64,000 nucleotides of DNA from Maribacter aquivivus (GTDB taxonomy: Bacteria > Bacteroidota > Bacteroidia > Flavobacteriales > Flavobacteriaceae): positions 124,001 to 188,000 of the forward strand of contig NZ_FQZX01000001.1 of NCBI RefSeq assembly GCF_900142175.1, in the 5' to 3' direction. Numbering within the stretch: position 1 is the stretch's first letter; every line of letters starts with the position of its first letter. Positions 54,888 to 63,514 of the stretch are shown here, piece after piece. The position numbers and the translations under genes were made by a program. Below the pieces are notes generated by a model. That model saw only the letters and a program-made list of their open reading frames with translations, was not told where the DNA came from and did not search any database.

Positions 54888-55904
54888 CTATTTAGACGAA
54901 TCACGTATGATCAGTTCTGAATCTAATATGATTTTATTCAGAGATTGTTTCACCGCATCTTTTTCAACATAACTTAAAAAAGTATCTGCCGCTAGTTTCC
55001 CTATTTTATAACTATGCTGACTAATACTGGTGATAGAAGGCGTAACCAAAGAAGTAAACGGTTCATTTCCAAAACCTACCAATTTTATCTCTTCAGGCAC
55101 TTTGATGTTTTTCTCCTTTAAAACTTGTAAAGCACCCAACGCAGCATAATCACTTGCCACATAAACGGCATCAGGTCTATTTTTTAAAGACAATAATTTT
55201 TCAATTTGTTGTCTGCCATCTTCCAATGTTAAGCTGCTTTCTATTAATAACTCATCATCATGAGGTAAATCGTGTTTTTTTATAGCATCTATATAACCAC
55301 GTATTCTGTTATTAAATATTCGAGTTCTACGGTATCCGCCTATATGGGCAATACGTTTACAACCTTGAGCTACTAAATGCTCTATTATCATATGACTACT
55401 AGCATAATCATTAATACCTACATAATCAACATTCAAATCATTCTCTCCCCTATCAAACAGAATTAATGGAATTCCATTAGATTTTATTTTTTCATAATAT
55501 GAAAGATCAACAGTTTCATTAGCCATCGATGCAATGATACCATCTACCTGTAAATATAGAAGTGTATCTATATTATTACACTCTTTTTTAAATGATTCGT
55601 TAGACTGCGTTATTATAATATTGTAACCGGCTTTATTAAGAACGCCCTCCATACTCTCAACCACAGAAGAGAAGAAATGGCTATTAGTTCTAGGTACTAT
55701 AACGCCCACTAATTTGCTTTTCCCTTTTCTTAGCGCACTTGCCAAATGATTAGGTTGATAGTTCAACTCTTTAGCAACTTGCTTTACAGCTTTTTTTGTT
55801 TTTACACTTATACGCGCATCATCATTTAAAGCTTTGGAAACAGCTGCAGCTGAAATACCTAAAACATTTGCAATGTCTTTTAAAGTTGTTCTTTTTTTAT
55901 TCAA
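54888..55904 (-). CDS. LacI family transcriptional regulator, TTG start
   Basis: A 338-residue LacI/GalR regulator. The N-terminal HTH is TLKDIANVLGISAAAVSKAL and the hinge is NYQPNHLASALRKGKS, followed by a periplasmic-binding-protein-like sensor (VGVIVPRTNSHFFSSVVE). The start codon is TTG at 55904: it gives the usual MNKKRTTLKDIA beginning, and an in-frame TAA lies directly upstream, so no longer form exists. It is divergent from kdgK and is flanked by two TTAATCGATTAA operators (55924-55935; 56003-56014). One covers its own promoter. It probably represses kdgK-pfk-kdgA until a KDG- or phosphosugar-type effector appears. Confidence 0.88.
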   Translation of the reverse strand: MNKKRTTLKDIANVLGISAAAVSKALNDDARISVKTKKAVKQVAKELNYQPNHLASALRKGKSKLVGVIVPRTNSHFFSSVVESMEGVLNKAGYNIIITQSNESFKKECNNIDTLLYLQVDGIIASMANETVDLSYYEKIKSNGIPLILFDRGENDLNVDYVGINDYASSHMIIEHLVAQGCKRIAHIGGYRRTRIFNNRIRGYIDAIKKHDLPHDDELLIESSLTLEDGRQQIEKLLSLKNRPDAVYVASDYAALGALQVLKEKNIKVPEEIKLVGFGNEPFTSLVTPSITSISQHSYKIGKLAADTFLSYVEKDAVKQSLNKIILDSELIIRDSSK

Positions 55905-55920
55905 TTACTTTGTATATATT

Positions 55921-56017
55921 TGTTTAATCGATTAACCAAAAGTAAGACTTTAATTAACTTAAACAAAAATTGTCTGTTTTGGTTATTTTTTACCCAAAGT
56001 GGTTAATCGATTAAACA
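55921..56017. promoter_or_regulatory. Twin LacI-type operators and lacI promoter, lacI-kdgK divergent region
   Basis: Two perfect palindromes TTAATCGATTAA lie at 55924-55935 and 56003-56014, in mirror-image flanks TGTTTAATCGATTAACCA and TGGTTAATCGATTAAACA, centres 79 bp apart. The minus-strand promoter of the lacI gene is readable: CAAA at 55964-55967 and CAAAAGTA at 55937-55944 (TACTTTTG on that strand), 19 bp apart, overlapping the first operator. The kdgK promoter is not clear. Confidence 0.8.
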
Positions 56018-56053
56018 AACGATAAATCAGTATATATTAAACTTAATATTCAC

Positions 56054-57100
56054 ATGAAAAAAGTAGTAACATTCGGCGAAATAATGCTTCGCTTAGCTCC
56101 AGAAGGATTTTTGAGATTTTCACAAGCAAATAGATTTGATGCTATTTACGGTGGTGGCGAATCTAACGTAGCTGTTTCTTTAGCTAATTATGGCGTTCCT
56201 GTAGATTTCGTAACACGTTTACCTAAGAATGATATTGGTGAATGTGCAATGATGGAAATGCGTAAAAGAGGTGTTGGTGTAGATAAAATTGTTTATGGTG
56301 GCGATCGTTTAGGTATCTATTTCTTAGAAACTGGTGCAGTATCTAGAGGTAGTAAAGTAGTATACGATAGAGCACATTCTGCTATTGCTGAAATTGAATC
56401 TGGCATGATCGATTGGGATGCCGTTTTTGAAGGTGTAGAATGGTTTCATTGGACGGGTATTACACCTGCAATTTCTCAAGGAGCTGCAGATGTTTGTTTA
56501 GAAGCTGTAAAAGCTGCTAGTGCAAAAGGAATTACTATTTCTACCGATTTAAATTATAGAGCTAAACTTTGGACATTCTGTGATGATGCACATAGAGAAA
56601 AAATCATGTCTGGCTTAACTGAATATTGTGATGTTATCTTAGGAAACGAAGAAGATGCTGAAAAGCACTTTGGCATTCACCCAGAAGGACTTGACGTTCA
56701 TAAAGATGGTGCTGATGTAAAAGCGGAAGCATTCTTATCTGTATGTAAGCAGATGATGAAAAAATTCCCTAAAGCTAAAAAGGTAATTACAACTTTAAGA
56801 GGTTCTATTTCTGCATCGCATAACACATGGGCAGGTGTATTATGGGATGGTTCTAAAATGTACGAAACGCGTCAATACCAAATTACAGATATCGTTGACC
56901 GTGTTGGTGGTGGAGATTCTTTCATGGGTGGTTTAATCTACGGATTATTGAAATACCCAGAAGATGATCAGAATGCACTTGATTTTGCTGTAGCTGCATC
57001 ATGCTTAAAGCATACTATTAAAGGTGATGCCAACCTGGTAACAGTTTCTGAAGTAGAGAAACTAATGGGTGGTGATGCTTCTGGTAGAGTTGCTAGATAA
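56054..57100 (+). CDS. kdgK: 2-keto-3-deoxygluconate kinase
   Basis: A 348-residue PfkB-type carbohydrate kinase: N-terminal GEIMLRLAPEGFLRFSQA, glycine motif GGGESNVAVSLANYG, a TDLNYRAKLW segment, and the catalytic-base motif DRVGGGDSFMGG near residue 285. It phosphorylates KDG to KDPG, the substrate of the aldolase encoded at 58364. The gene is first in a three-gene unit with the phosphofructokinase 35 bp downstream. KDG kinase is the expected function in this locus; other PfkB sugar kinases are less likely. Confidence 0.88.
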   Translation: MKKVVTFGEIMLRLAPEGFLRFSQANRFDAIYGGGESNVAVSLANYGVPVDFVTRLPKNDIGECAMMEMRKRGVGVDKIVYGGDRLGIYFLETGAVSRGSKVVYDRAHSAIAEIESGMIDWDAVFEGVEWFHWTGITPAISQGAADVCLEAVKAASAKGITISTDLNYRAKLWTFCDDAHREKIMSGLTEYCDVILGNEEDAEKHFGIHPEGLDVHKDGADVKAEAFLSVCKQMMKKFPKAKKVITTLRGSISASHNTWAGVLWDGSKMYETRQYQITDIVDRVGGGDSFMGGLIYGLLKYPEDDQNALDFAVAASCLKHTIKGDANLVTVSEVEKLMGGDASGRVAR

Positions 57101-57135
57101 TTAGAAAATTGCTTTAGAACTTCTAAAAACTAAAA

Positions 57136-58356
57136 ATGTCGAAAAAATCTGTTTTAATTCTTTGCGGTGGCGGTCCTGCACCTGGTATAAATACCGTAAT
57201 CAGTACCGTGGCAAAGGCTTTCTTAAAAGATGATTATCGCGTTTTAGGATTACACGAAGGCTTTAAAGGAATTTTTGATGAAAATCCTCAAATCAAGGAA
57301 TTCGATTTTTTCCATGCCGATAGGATTTTCAGTAGAGGTGGCTCTACATTAATAATGAGCCGTTTTAAACCTAAAAACGAAAAACTAAACACTAACCTGT
57401 TTATTGATAATAATGTAAAACTGTTGGTAAGTATTGGTGGTGACGATACTGCTTCTACTGCCAACAGAATTACAGGTTTTTTGAAGAAAGAAGGTATTTC
57501 AATTGCTAACATTCACGTACCTAAAACCATTGATAACGATTTACCGTTACCAGATAGAAACCCAACATTTGGTTTTCATTCTGCAAAAGATGAAGGTGTA
57601 CGTATTGGCAATACTACTTATGAAGATGCTCGTACCAGTCAAAACTGGTTTGTGATGTCTACCATGGGTCGTTCTGCAGGGCATTTGGCATTCGGTATTG
57701 CAGCAAGTTGCCACTACCCTATGATGATTATACCAGAAATGTTTGACCGCACTGCTATCACCTTTGATAAGGTAGTAAGAATGGTCATCTCTTCAATGAT
57801 CAAACGTAAAATTGAAAACATCAATTACGGTGTCGCACTAATTAGTGAAGGGGTTTTTCATAATATGCCAGACTCTGAATTAAATAAATGTGATATTAAA
57901 TTCACCTATGATGACCATGGGCACCCAGAATTAGGAAATGTAAGTAAAGCGCATATTTTTAATATGCTCGTTCAAAAAAAATTAAAGGAGTTAGGTATTG
58001 ATATCAAAAGTAGACCTGTTGAACTAGGCTACGAATTACGTTGTTGCAGGCCTATTGGTTTTGACCTTACCTTATGTACGGTTTTAGGTCTTGGCGTAAA
58101 AAAATTATTTGACGAAGGTAAAAGTGGTTGTATGGTTACTGCGAATTCTAGAGGTGAAATTACGCCACTATTCTTATCAGAAATTCAAGATGAGAACGGT
58201 AAAATTGCCCCTCGTTTGGTAGATATTAATTCAGAATTGGCAGAATTATGCTTGCAAAACTTATTTTATTTAGGTGAAGACGATTATGAGGATGCAAAAA
58301 AATATGTAGAAAACCCTTCGGACTACGATTTCAACAAAATTTTAACTGAGAAATAA
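57136..58356 (+). CDS. pfp-like: Phosphofructokinase with pyrophosphate-dependent signature
   Basis: A 406-residue PfkA-superfamily enzyme, longer than the 320-residue bacterial ATP enzyme. The diagnostic positions read GGDDT (residues 101-105, with D104 where ATP enzymes have glycine) and PKTIDND (129-135, K130). Both are hallmarks of pyrophosphate-dependent phosphofructokinases, together with MGRSAGHLAFG. It would interconvert fructose-6-phosphate and fructose-1,6-bisphosphate reversibly. The gene sits between kdgK and kdgA, where it could serve gluconeogenesis from KDPG-derived glyceraldehyde-3-phosphate. The phosphoryl donor needs direct testing. Confidence 0.85.
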   Translation: MSKKSVLILCGGGPAPGINTVISTVAKAFLKDDYRVLGLHEGFKGIFDENPQIKEFDFFHADRIFSRGGSTLIMSRFKPKNEKLNTNLFIDNNVKLLVSIGGDDTASTANRITGFLKKEGISIANIHVPKTIDNDLPLPDRNPTFGFHSAKDEGVRIGNTTYEDARTSQNWFVMSTMGRSAGHLAFGIAASCHYPMMIIPEMFDRTAITFDKVVRMVISSMIKRKIENINYGVALISEGVFHNMPDSELNKCDIKFTYDDHGHPELGNVSKAHIFNMLVQKKLKELGIDIKSRPVELGYELRCCRPIGFDLTLCTVLGLGVKKLFDEGKSGCMVTANSRGEITPLFLSEIQDENGKIAPRLVDINSELAELCLQNLFYLGEDDYEDAKKYVENPSDYDFNKILTEK

Positions 58357-58363
58357 AAAATAA

Positions 58364-59032
58364 ATGGCACAATATTCAAGAATAGAAGTAGCAAACGTAA
58401 TGAAGGAAACCGGTATGGTTCCTTTATTTTATCACCCAGATGTAGAATTAGGTAAAAAGGTTTTACAAGCTTGTTATGATGGTGGTGCACGTTTAATGGA
58501 ATTTACCGCTCGTGGCGATTTCGCTTTCGAAGTATTTTCAGAATTAAACAAATACGCTATCAAAAACTTACCAGGTATGATTATGGGTGTAGGGTCTATT
58601 ACAGATGCCGGTGCCGCTTCATACTATATGTCTATTGGTGCTAATTTTATTGTAACACCTTCTTTAAGAGAAGATATTGCAATTGTTTGTAACCGTAGAA
58701 AAGTATTATGGTCTCCTGGTTGTGGGTCATTGACCGAAATCAACAAAGCCGAAGAAATGGGCTGTGAGATTGTAAAATTATTCCCTGGTGACCTTTACGG
58801 ACCTGGTTTCGTTAAAGGTATTAAAGGACCTCAACCTTGGACAAGCATTATGCCTACCGGCGGTGTAAGTACAGATGAATCTAACCTTAAAGGTTGGTTT
58901 GATGCAGGTGTTACTTGTGTTGGTATGGGATCAAAACTTATTAGTAAAGACATTTTAGCAAATAAAGATTACGCTGGTTTAGAAGCTTTAGTAAAAAATA
59001 CTTTGGCTACTATTAAAAAGTTGCGTTCATAA
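58364..59032 (+). CDS. kdgA: KDPG/KHG aldolase
   Basis: A 222-residue class I aldolase that splits 2-keto-3-deoxy-6-phosphogluconate into pyruvate and glyceraldehyde-3-phosphate. The Schiff-base lysine is K138 in EIVKLFPGDLYG, the general-base E47 is in LMEFTAR, and VTPSLRED and IMPTGGVS line the phosphate site. It follows the phosphofructokinase by seven bases. With kdgK it completes the lower part of alginate catabolism. Confidence 0.92.
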   Translation: MAQYSRIEVANVMKETGMVPLFYHPDVELGKKVLQACYDGGARLMEFTARGDFAFEVFSELNKYAIKNLPGMIMGVGSITDAGAASYYMSIGANFIVTPSLREDIAIVCNRRKVLWSPGCGSLTEINKAEEMGCEIVKLFPGDLYGPGFVKGIKGPQPWTSIMPTGGVSTDESNLKGWFDAGVTCVGMGSKLISKDILANKDYAGLEALVKNTLATIKKLRS

Positions 59033-59112
59033 AGTATAAAGATCTCACTGCTTAGTTTAGTCTATACAGTGTCATCTTTTAAAAGTGCATATTTAAGTTG
59101 TTAGTTGGAAAA

Positions 59113-59158
59113 GGGCATTTAAACTTTGGCATTACGCTGAAGTTTGGTGCTCTTTTTG
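59113..59158 (+). terminator. Terminator after kdgA
   Basis: An imperfect hairpin (GGGCA...AAACTT paired with AAGTTT...TGCTC) is followed by a T5 run, in the 255-bp gap after kdgA. It probably ends the kdgK-pfk-kdgA transcript. Confidence 0.55.
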
Positions 59159-59287
59159 TTTATCCTAATATCAAGACCCCTTCTCCTTATTAATTAACTC
59201 ATTTAAAATCAGAGTTATAATTTTATATAACCAATAACCACATCCTAATTCAAAACATAATACCTAAAAAGTTTCTACATTAGAGGA

Positions 59288-60949
59288 ATGAAATACAACA
59301 AGGTTTCATTTATAATACATCTTTGCAATATTATAGTTTTTGCATTTAGCTTTTCTTTAAGCGCCAAAGCACAAACATCTTCTGATAATTCTATTTATTA
59401 TCGTAATGCCATTGTAAACCCTACAGAACCAAATGACCTACCCTCAGGCATTCATTTTTTTACCAAAAAAAAAGATAAAGATTTAGAACTAAATGACACC
59501 TTAAATGCTATTTATGACTTAAGGCTATTGTCTATTGCCGAGTTTAAAATAGGAAACAACTTTAATAGCGAAAATCATGCAGTAGAAGCTTTGAATATCA
59601 TTGAATCAATGGGCACTAAAGACACGTTGATTGATTCTAGGGTTGGACTATACAACCAACTAGGCCGAATTTATAGAACTTCTAATAATCCTACAGAAGC
59701 AATAAGAACTTTTGACAAGGCTTTAGAGATAGCGAATAAATTAAAGGACAGCGTTATTATTTTAAACAATAAAGCAAATGTTTATAAAGACGAATTAGAT
59801 TATATCAAAGCTCTTGACATTTATACTTTACTACATAAAAAACAAGCACAATTAAATACCTACGAACTAGCTCTAGTCGCAGACAATTTAGGACAAGTAC
59901 AATCTAAACTGAATTTACCTGAAGGTTTACAAAATTTAAAAAACGCATTAGAGTTACGCGAAAAAAATAATGACTTTATTGGTCAACACTCGAGCAACAC
60001 CCATTTAGCTGAATTTTATCTCGATAAAAAAGACACTACCATAGCGAAAATGTATGCAGAGAAGGCATTAGCCTTATCAGGTAAAATTAATAGTAGTTCC
60101 TTTAAGCTTGAAGCTATTTCAACGCTTATGAATATGGATAGAAACCCGTTACTTCATGAATACAAAAAGCTGACAGACAGCATTACAAATGCCAAACAAA
60201 TAGCAGAAAACAAAAATGCTTTTCTAAAATACAATGTTGCTGAAGAACAGAAAAAAACCCAAGCCAGCATTTTACTTCAAGAAATAGAATCTCGCAAACG
60301 ACTTGCATATCAATCTCTAGCCTTCATCATTTTTTTAATCTTAGTTGGTTCTTATTTTATCTATCGCAACAGATACCGTAAAGCTAAAATTGAAGAAATC
60401 TATAAAACGGAAACCAGAATTGCTAAAAAAGTACATGATGAAGTAGCTAATGACATGTATAAAGTGATGACCTCACTTGAAAATAATTCGGGTGTTGACA
60501 GCAATGTTATTGATGAAATGGAGAAGATTTATACAAAAACTAGAGATATTTCAAGAGAAAATAGCGCTATTGACCTAAGAAATGATTTTGATCTTCAATT
60601 AAATGATCTATTGCTTGGCTACAAAAATAACAAGGTAAATGTGATTACCCGCAACCTTTCTAAAATGCCATGGAATACTGTAACAGAACATAAAAAAACC
60701 GCTATTTATAGGGTGTTACAAGAGCTTATGACCAATATGCGCAAGCATAGCAAAGCATCATTTGTTACACTAATTTTCAAAAAAGAAGGGTCTAAAATTC
60801 AAATAATTTACCGCGACAATGGGGTTGGTTGTGATCTTTTTAAAAAAAATGGACTCCAACATACGGAATCCCGTATCGCTTCTTTAAATGGAACTATTAA
60901 TTTTGAATCTAAGCAAGGTGATGGCTTTAAGGCATCAATAATAATTTAA
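59288..60949 (+). CDS. TPR-containing sensor histidine kinase (HisKA_3 type)
   Basis: A 553-residue membrane kinase. It has an N-terminal signal segment (IIVFAFSFSLSAKAQ), a periplasmic region of TPR-like repeats (about residues 40-300), a coiled segment, one transmembrane helix (SLAFIIFLILVGSYFIY, about 343-360), and a cytoplasmic kinase core. The phospho-accepting histidine is in AKKVHDEVANDMY (near residue 383), of the NarX-type HisKA_3 class. The HATPase domain has ELMTNMRKHSKAS and DNGVGCD, with a short G2 region (QGDGFKASI). It is coupled to the response regulator three bases downstream. Linkage to the alginate locus is positional only. Confidence 0.85.
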   Translation: MKYNKVSFIIHLCNIIVFAFSFSLSAKAQTSSDNSIYYRNAIVNPTEPNDLPSGIHFFTKKKDKDLELNDTLNAIYDLRLLSIAEFKIGNNFNSENHAVEALNIIESMGTKDTLIDSRVGLYNQLGRIYRTSNNPTEAIRTFDKALEIANKLKDSVIILNNKANVYKDELDYIKALDIYTLLHKKQAQLNTYELALVADNLGQVQSKLNLPEGLQNLKNALELREKNNDFIGQHSSNTHLAEFYLDKKDTTIAKMYAEKALALSGKINSSSFKLEAISTLMNMDRNPLLHEYKKLTDSITNAKQIAENKNAFLKYNVAEEQKKTQASILLQEIESRKRLAYQSLAFIIFLILVGSYFIYRNRYRKAKIEEIYKTETRIAKKVHDEVANDMYKVMTSLENNSGVDSNVIDEMEKIYTKTRDISRENSAIDLRNDFDLQLNDLLLGYKNNKVNVITRNLSKMPWNTVTEHKKTAIYRVLQELMTNMRKHSKASFVTLIFKKEGSKIQIIYRDNGVGCDLFKKNGLQHTESRIASLNGTINFESKQGDGFKASIII

Positions 60950-60952
60950 CGC

Positions 60953-61618
60953 ATGTTCAAAAAAGTTTTAATCGCGGAAGATATGGAAGACATCAACAAA
61001 GGTGTATTTTCATTACTGACCGAATTAGGGATTTCACAAATAGACCAAGTACAGTATTGTGATGATGCCTACCTAAAAGTTAAAAGAGCCAACCTAGATG
61101 GTGAATCTTTTGATTTGGTTATTTCTGACCTATCTTTTAAAGTAGACCACAGATCACAAACCTACACCTCTGGGCATTCACTAGTAGAAAAATTGAAAAC
61201 GGAATTTCCAGAATTAAAAGTAATTGTGTATTCTGTTGAAGATAGATTACAAGCCGTAAGAACGCTATTTAACCAACATCATATTGATGCTTATGTATGT
61301 AAGAGTAGAGACGGACTCAAAAATCTTACCCAAGCTATCAATGAAATAGCTGAAGGCAATACCTTTTTATCTCCTGAAGTGGCTAACGCATTTAGTAGTG
61401 AAAATGAACTAGAGATAGATGATTACGATATTTCTCTTCTAGATCATCTTAGTAAAGGATTATCTCAAGATGAGATTAGCGCTTTATATAGAAAAGAAAA
61501 TATTTCACCTGCTAGCTTAAGTTCTATTGAAAAACGATTAAATAAATTGCGTATTCAATTCAATGCCAACAATGCCATACACCTAGTGGCTATTGTGAAA
61601 GATTTAGGGCTGATTTAA
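60953..61618 (+). CDS. Response regulator with diverged LuxR-like output domain
   Basis: A 221-residue response regulator. The receiver domain has acidic residues E9 and D10, phospho-acceptor D59 (VISDLSF) and a lysine in YVCKSRDG. The C-terminal part (about residues 150-221) has a helix pattern like NarL/LuxR HTH (LLDHLSKGLSQDEISALY, then SSIEKRLNKLRIQF) but departs from the usual consensus. It is the partner of the upstream kinase with a three-base spacer. DNA binding is likely but should be viewed as inference. Confidence 0.8.
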   Translation: MFKKVLIAEDMEDINKGVFSLLTELGISQIDQVQYCDDAYLKVKRANLDGESFDLVISDLSFKVDHRSQTYTSGHSLVEKLKTEFPELKVIVYSVEDRLQAVRTLFNQHHIDAYVCKSRDGLKNLTQAINEIAEGNTFLSPEVANAFSSENELEIDDYDISLLDHLSKGLSQDEISALYRKENISPASLSSIEKRLNKLRIQFNANNAIHLVAIVKDLGLI

Positions 61619-61635
61619 TACTGAATATTACATCA

Positions 61636-61661
61636 CATTACGGAAAACCGTAATGCTTTTT
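61636..61661 (+). terminator. Terminator after response regulator
   Basis: Inverted repeat CATTACGG / CCGTAATG with a four-base AAAA loop followed by GCTTTTTC. It ends the kinase-regulator transcript. Confidence 0.88.
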
Positions 61662-61733
61662 CATTGAATGGTATTAATTTGGCCGTACTTAAAAATAAGA
61701 ATAAACACTAGTCAATAACTATAACATTAATGC

Positions 61734-61802
61734 TATGGCCATCCTACCGAAAAGGTATTTCGGGGGAACTAACCGATTTGGTGGGTATGGCCTATTTTTT
61801 TT
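61734..61802 (+). ncRNA. Structured RNA or attenuator hairpin of unknown class
   Basis: GGCCATCCTACCGAA (61737-61751) pairs with TTTGGTGGGTATGGCC (61777-61792) with one bulged T, enclosing a loop that can form a further GGT/ACC pair (GGTATTTCGGGG...AACC). A run of eight T follows. It is a long, G/C-rich stem in an AT-rich gap, between a terminator and the 240-residue gene that starts 24 bp downstream. It could be a small RNA's terminator, a leader attenuator or a plain terminator. Confidence 0.5.
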
Positions 61803-61825
61803 AAATCAACTACTTACTAATAATT

Positions 61826-62548
61826 ATGCGCAAATTAATTCTGATTTTATTCATCCTTACTATTTTAATTCCTAATGAAAATCAAGCTCAAGATAATGGT
61901 GCTGTAGTCGCTGGTGCAGTTGGCGCATTGGCAGCAATAGGTGCAGGAGTTGCTGCTGTAGAGCAAATGAAAGAGCGTGCTGAATTAACAGCAACAGAAT
62001 GGTTACTAGCGAATAACCCTAACATTACTAGCTTTTCATTAAAAACAATAGATTTTGATGGCAAAAAACTTAAGGATATGTCTTCTGCATCTGTCATCAC
62101 CTTTAAAATTCAGGAATTTGTACCAACAGACAAACCAGAATTAGATGGAAAAAAGCAAGTTTTACTAGGTTTTACCAGTCATGGCTGGATCAACGAATAC
62201 GGAATTGATTTCAATAAAATAAAATGGTTTTTAATTGATGAAGCAGAATGGACAAACATGATGATTTCTTATGTAAAAGTTGCATCAGGCGAAACAAATA
62301 ATTCAGAAGTCGAATCTACTATAACTAATGGAAGAATAGTTAATAAAGGAGTTAGGCTTAAAAATAAAATGTCCATCCCGTTTTATCAACTTTCAGGAGA
62401 TATGTATGTAGTAACCGATTATTCTAATGAGATGAAATTTGTTTACAACGAAAAATCATTAGGCATTTTCCTAAAAGATACCGGAGACCTAGTTCAAATA
62501 AAAAGAAGCAGTTTAATTGAATTACATGAATTCTTTTTTGAAGAATAG
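61826..62548 (+). CDS. Exported protein of unknown function
   Basis: A 240-residue protein with a signal peptide (LILILFILTILIPNENQAQ) followed by a Gly/Ala-rich hydrophobic stretch (GAVVAGAVGALAAIGAGVAAVEQ) that could be a membrane helix. The rest is mixed alpha/beta with no motif I recognise. It stands alone between two noncoding gaps and is preceded by the structured hairpin at 61734-61802. I cannot assign a function. Confidence 0.7.
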   Translation: MRKLILILFILTILIPNENQAQDNGAVVAGAVGALAAIGAGVAAVEQMKERAELTATEWLLANNPNITSFSLKTIDFDGKKLKDMSSASVITFKIQEFVPTDKPELDGKKQVLLGFTSHGWINEYGIDFNKIKWFLIDEAEWTNMMISYVKVASGETNNSEVESTITNGRIVNKGVRLKNKMSIPFYQLSGDMYVVTDYSNEMKFVYNEKSLGIFLKDTGDLVQIKRSSLIELHEFFFEE

Positions 62549-62621
62549 TAATAAATAAGCAAGCTCCTTAACCAAAAGCAATATCAATAAAAGTATACAT
62601 GGAGCGTTGTAAATGGTAATA

Positions 62622-63512
62622 TTAAACCACCGCTGCAATATCAACCGATACATGCAATTTACTCTGACCACTACCATACACTACTCCTTTTAAAGGCGGT
62701 ACATCATAATAATCTCTACCCCAACCTACTACAATATGCTGGTCTTTGGGTATTTGGTTATTGGTAGGGTCAAAATCTACCCAACCAAAACCTGGTATAA
62801 AAATAGCGAACCATGCATGCGATGCATCTGCACCTACCAACTTCTTTTTACCCGGGGCAGGTAATGTTTCTATATACCCACTTATATACCTAGCTGGTAA
62901 ACCAACCGAACGTATGCAGGCAATGGCAATTTGGGCGAAATCTTGACAGACACCCTTCTTCTCTTTCATTACCTCTTCTATCGGAGTAGATATTGTGGAG
63001 AATTCTGAATCAAAATCAAAATCTGTATAAATACGTTGCATCAATTCATAAGCGGCTTCAAATACAGACCTATCCCCTTTAAAAGAAACCTCAGCATAAT
63101 CACGTATCGCCTTATCTGTTCTTCTTATAAAAATAGATTCTAATATGTATTGCTTAGCCTCTAGAATTTCTGGGTGCATGCCATTTAATGCTGCCAATGC
63201 ATCGTTCATCGTTATACTCTTACAGGCATCACTATTGAAAGATTCTTGAAACTGAGCGTATGCTCTTTTAATTTTACTCCGAGTAGTAACCTTTAAGGTT
63301 TTATGTTCTGTCTGTATAGAAAAACGGGTAATATAATTACCGAAAAAATCTACTCGCTCACTTATTTCTGCCGGTTCTGGCGAAATATCAATACTGTATT
63401 CCAACAACTCTTGCCCTTTAGATTCTCTTGGGCGTAGCGTTGCTATATTATGACAATAGCTTACAGGAGCATTATAATCGTACTTAGTAATATGTGTAAC
63501 GTTAAATATCAT
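62622..63512 (-). CDS. Transglutaminase-like cysteine peptidase domain protein
   Basis: A 296-residue protein of the transglutaminase-like family. The ATG at 63512 is used; a TTG two codons earlier overlaps the stop of the upstream gene. The N-terminal beta domain has the typical LRPRESKGQELLEYSIDISP run. The catalytic triad is visible as Cys in KKGVCQDFAQ (near residue 190), His in DASHAWF and Asp in WVDFDPTNN. Genes of this type are usually next to alpha-E and circularly permuted ATP-grasp genes, and an alpha-E gene does lie just upstream here. These clusters probably make or trim a peptide-like conjugate. Confidence 0.88.
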   Translation of the reverse strand: MIFNVTHITKYDYNAPVSYCHNIATLRPRESKGQELLEYSIDISPEPAEISERVDFFGNYITRFSIQTEHKTLKVTTRSKIKRAYAQFQESFNSDACKSITMNDALAALNGMHPEILEAKQYILESIFIRRTDKAIRDYAEVSFKGDRSVFEAAYELMQRIYTDFDFDSEFSTISTPIEEVMKEKKGVCQDFAQIAIACIRSVGLPARYISGYIETLPAPGKKKLVGADASHAWFAIFIPGFGWVDFDPTNNQIPKDQHIVVGWGRDYYDVPPLKGVVYGSGQSKLHVSVDIAAVV

Positions 63513-63514
63513 AA

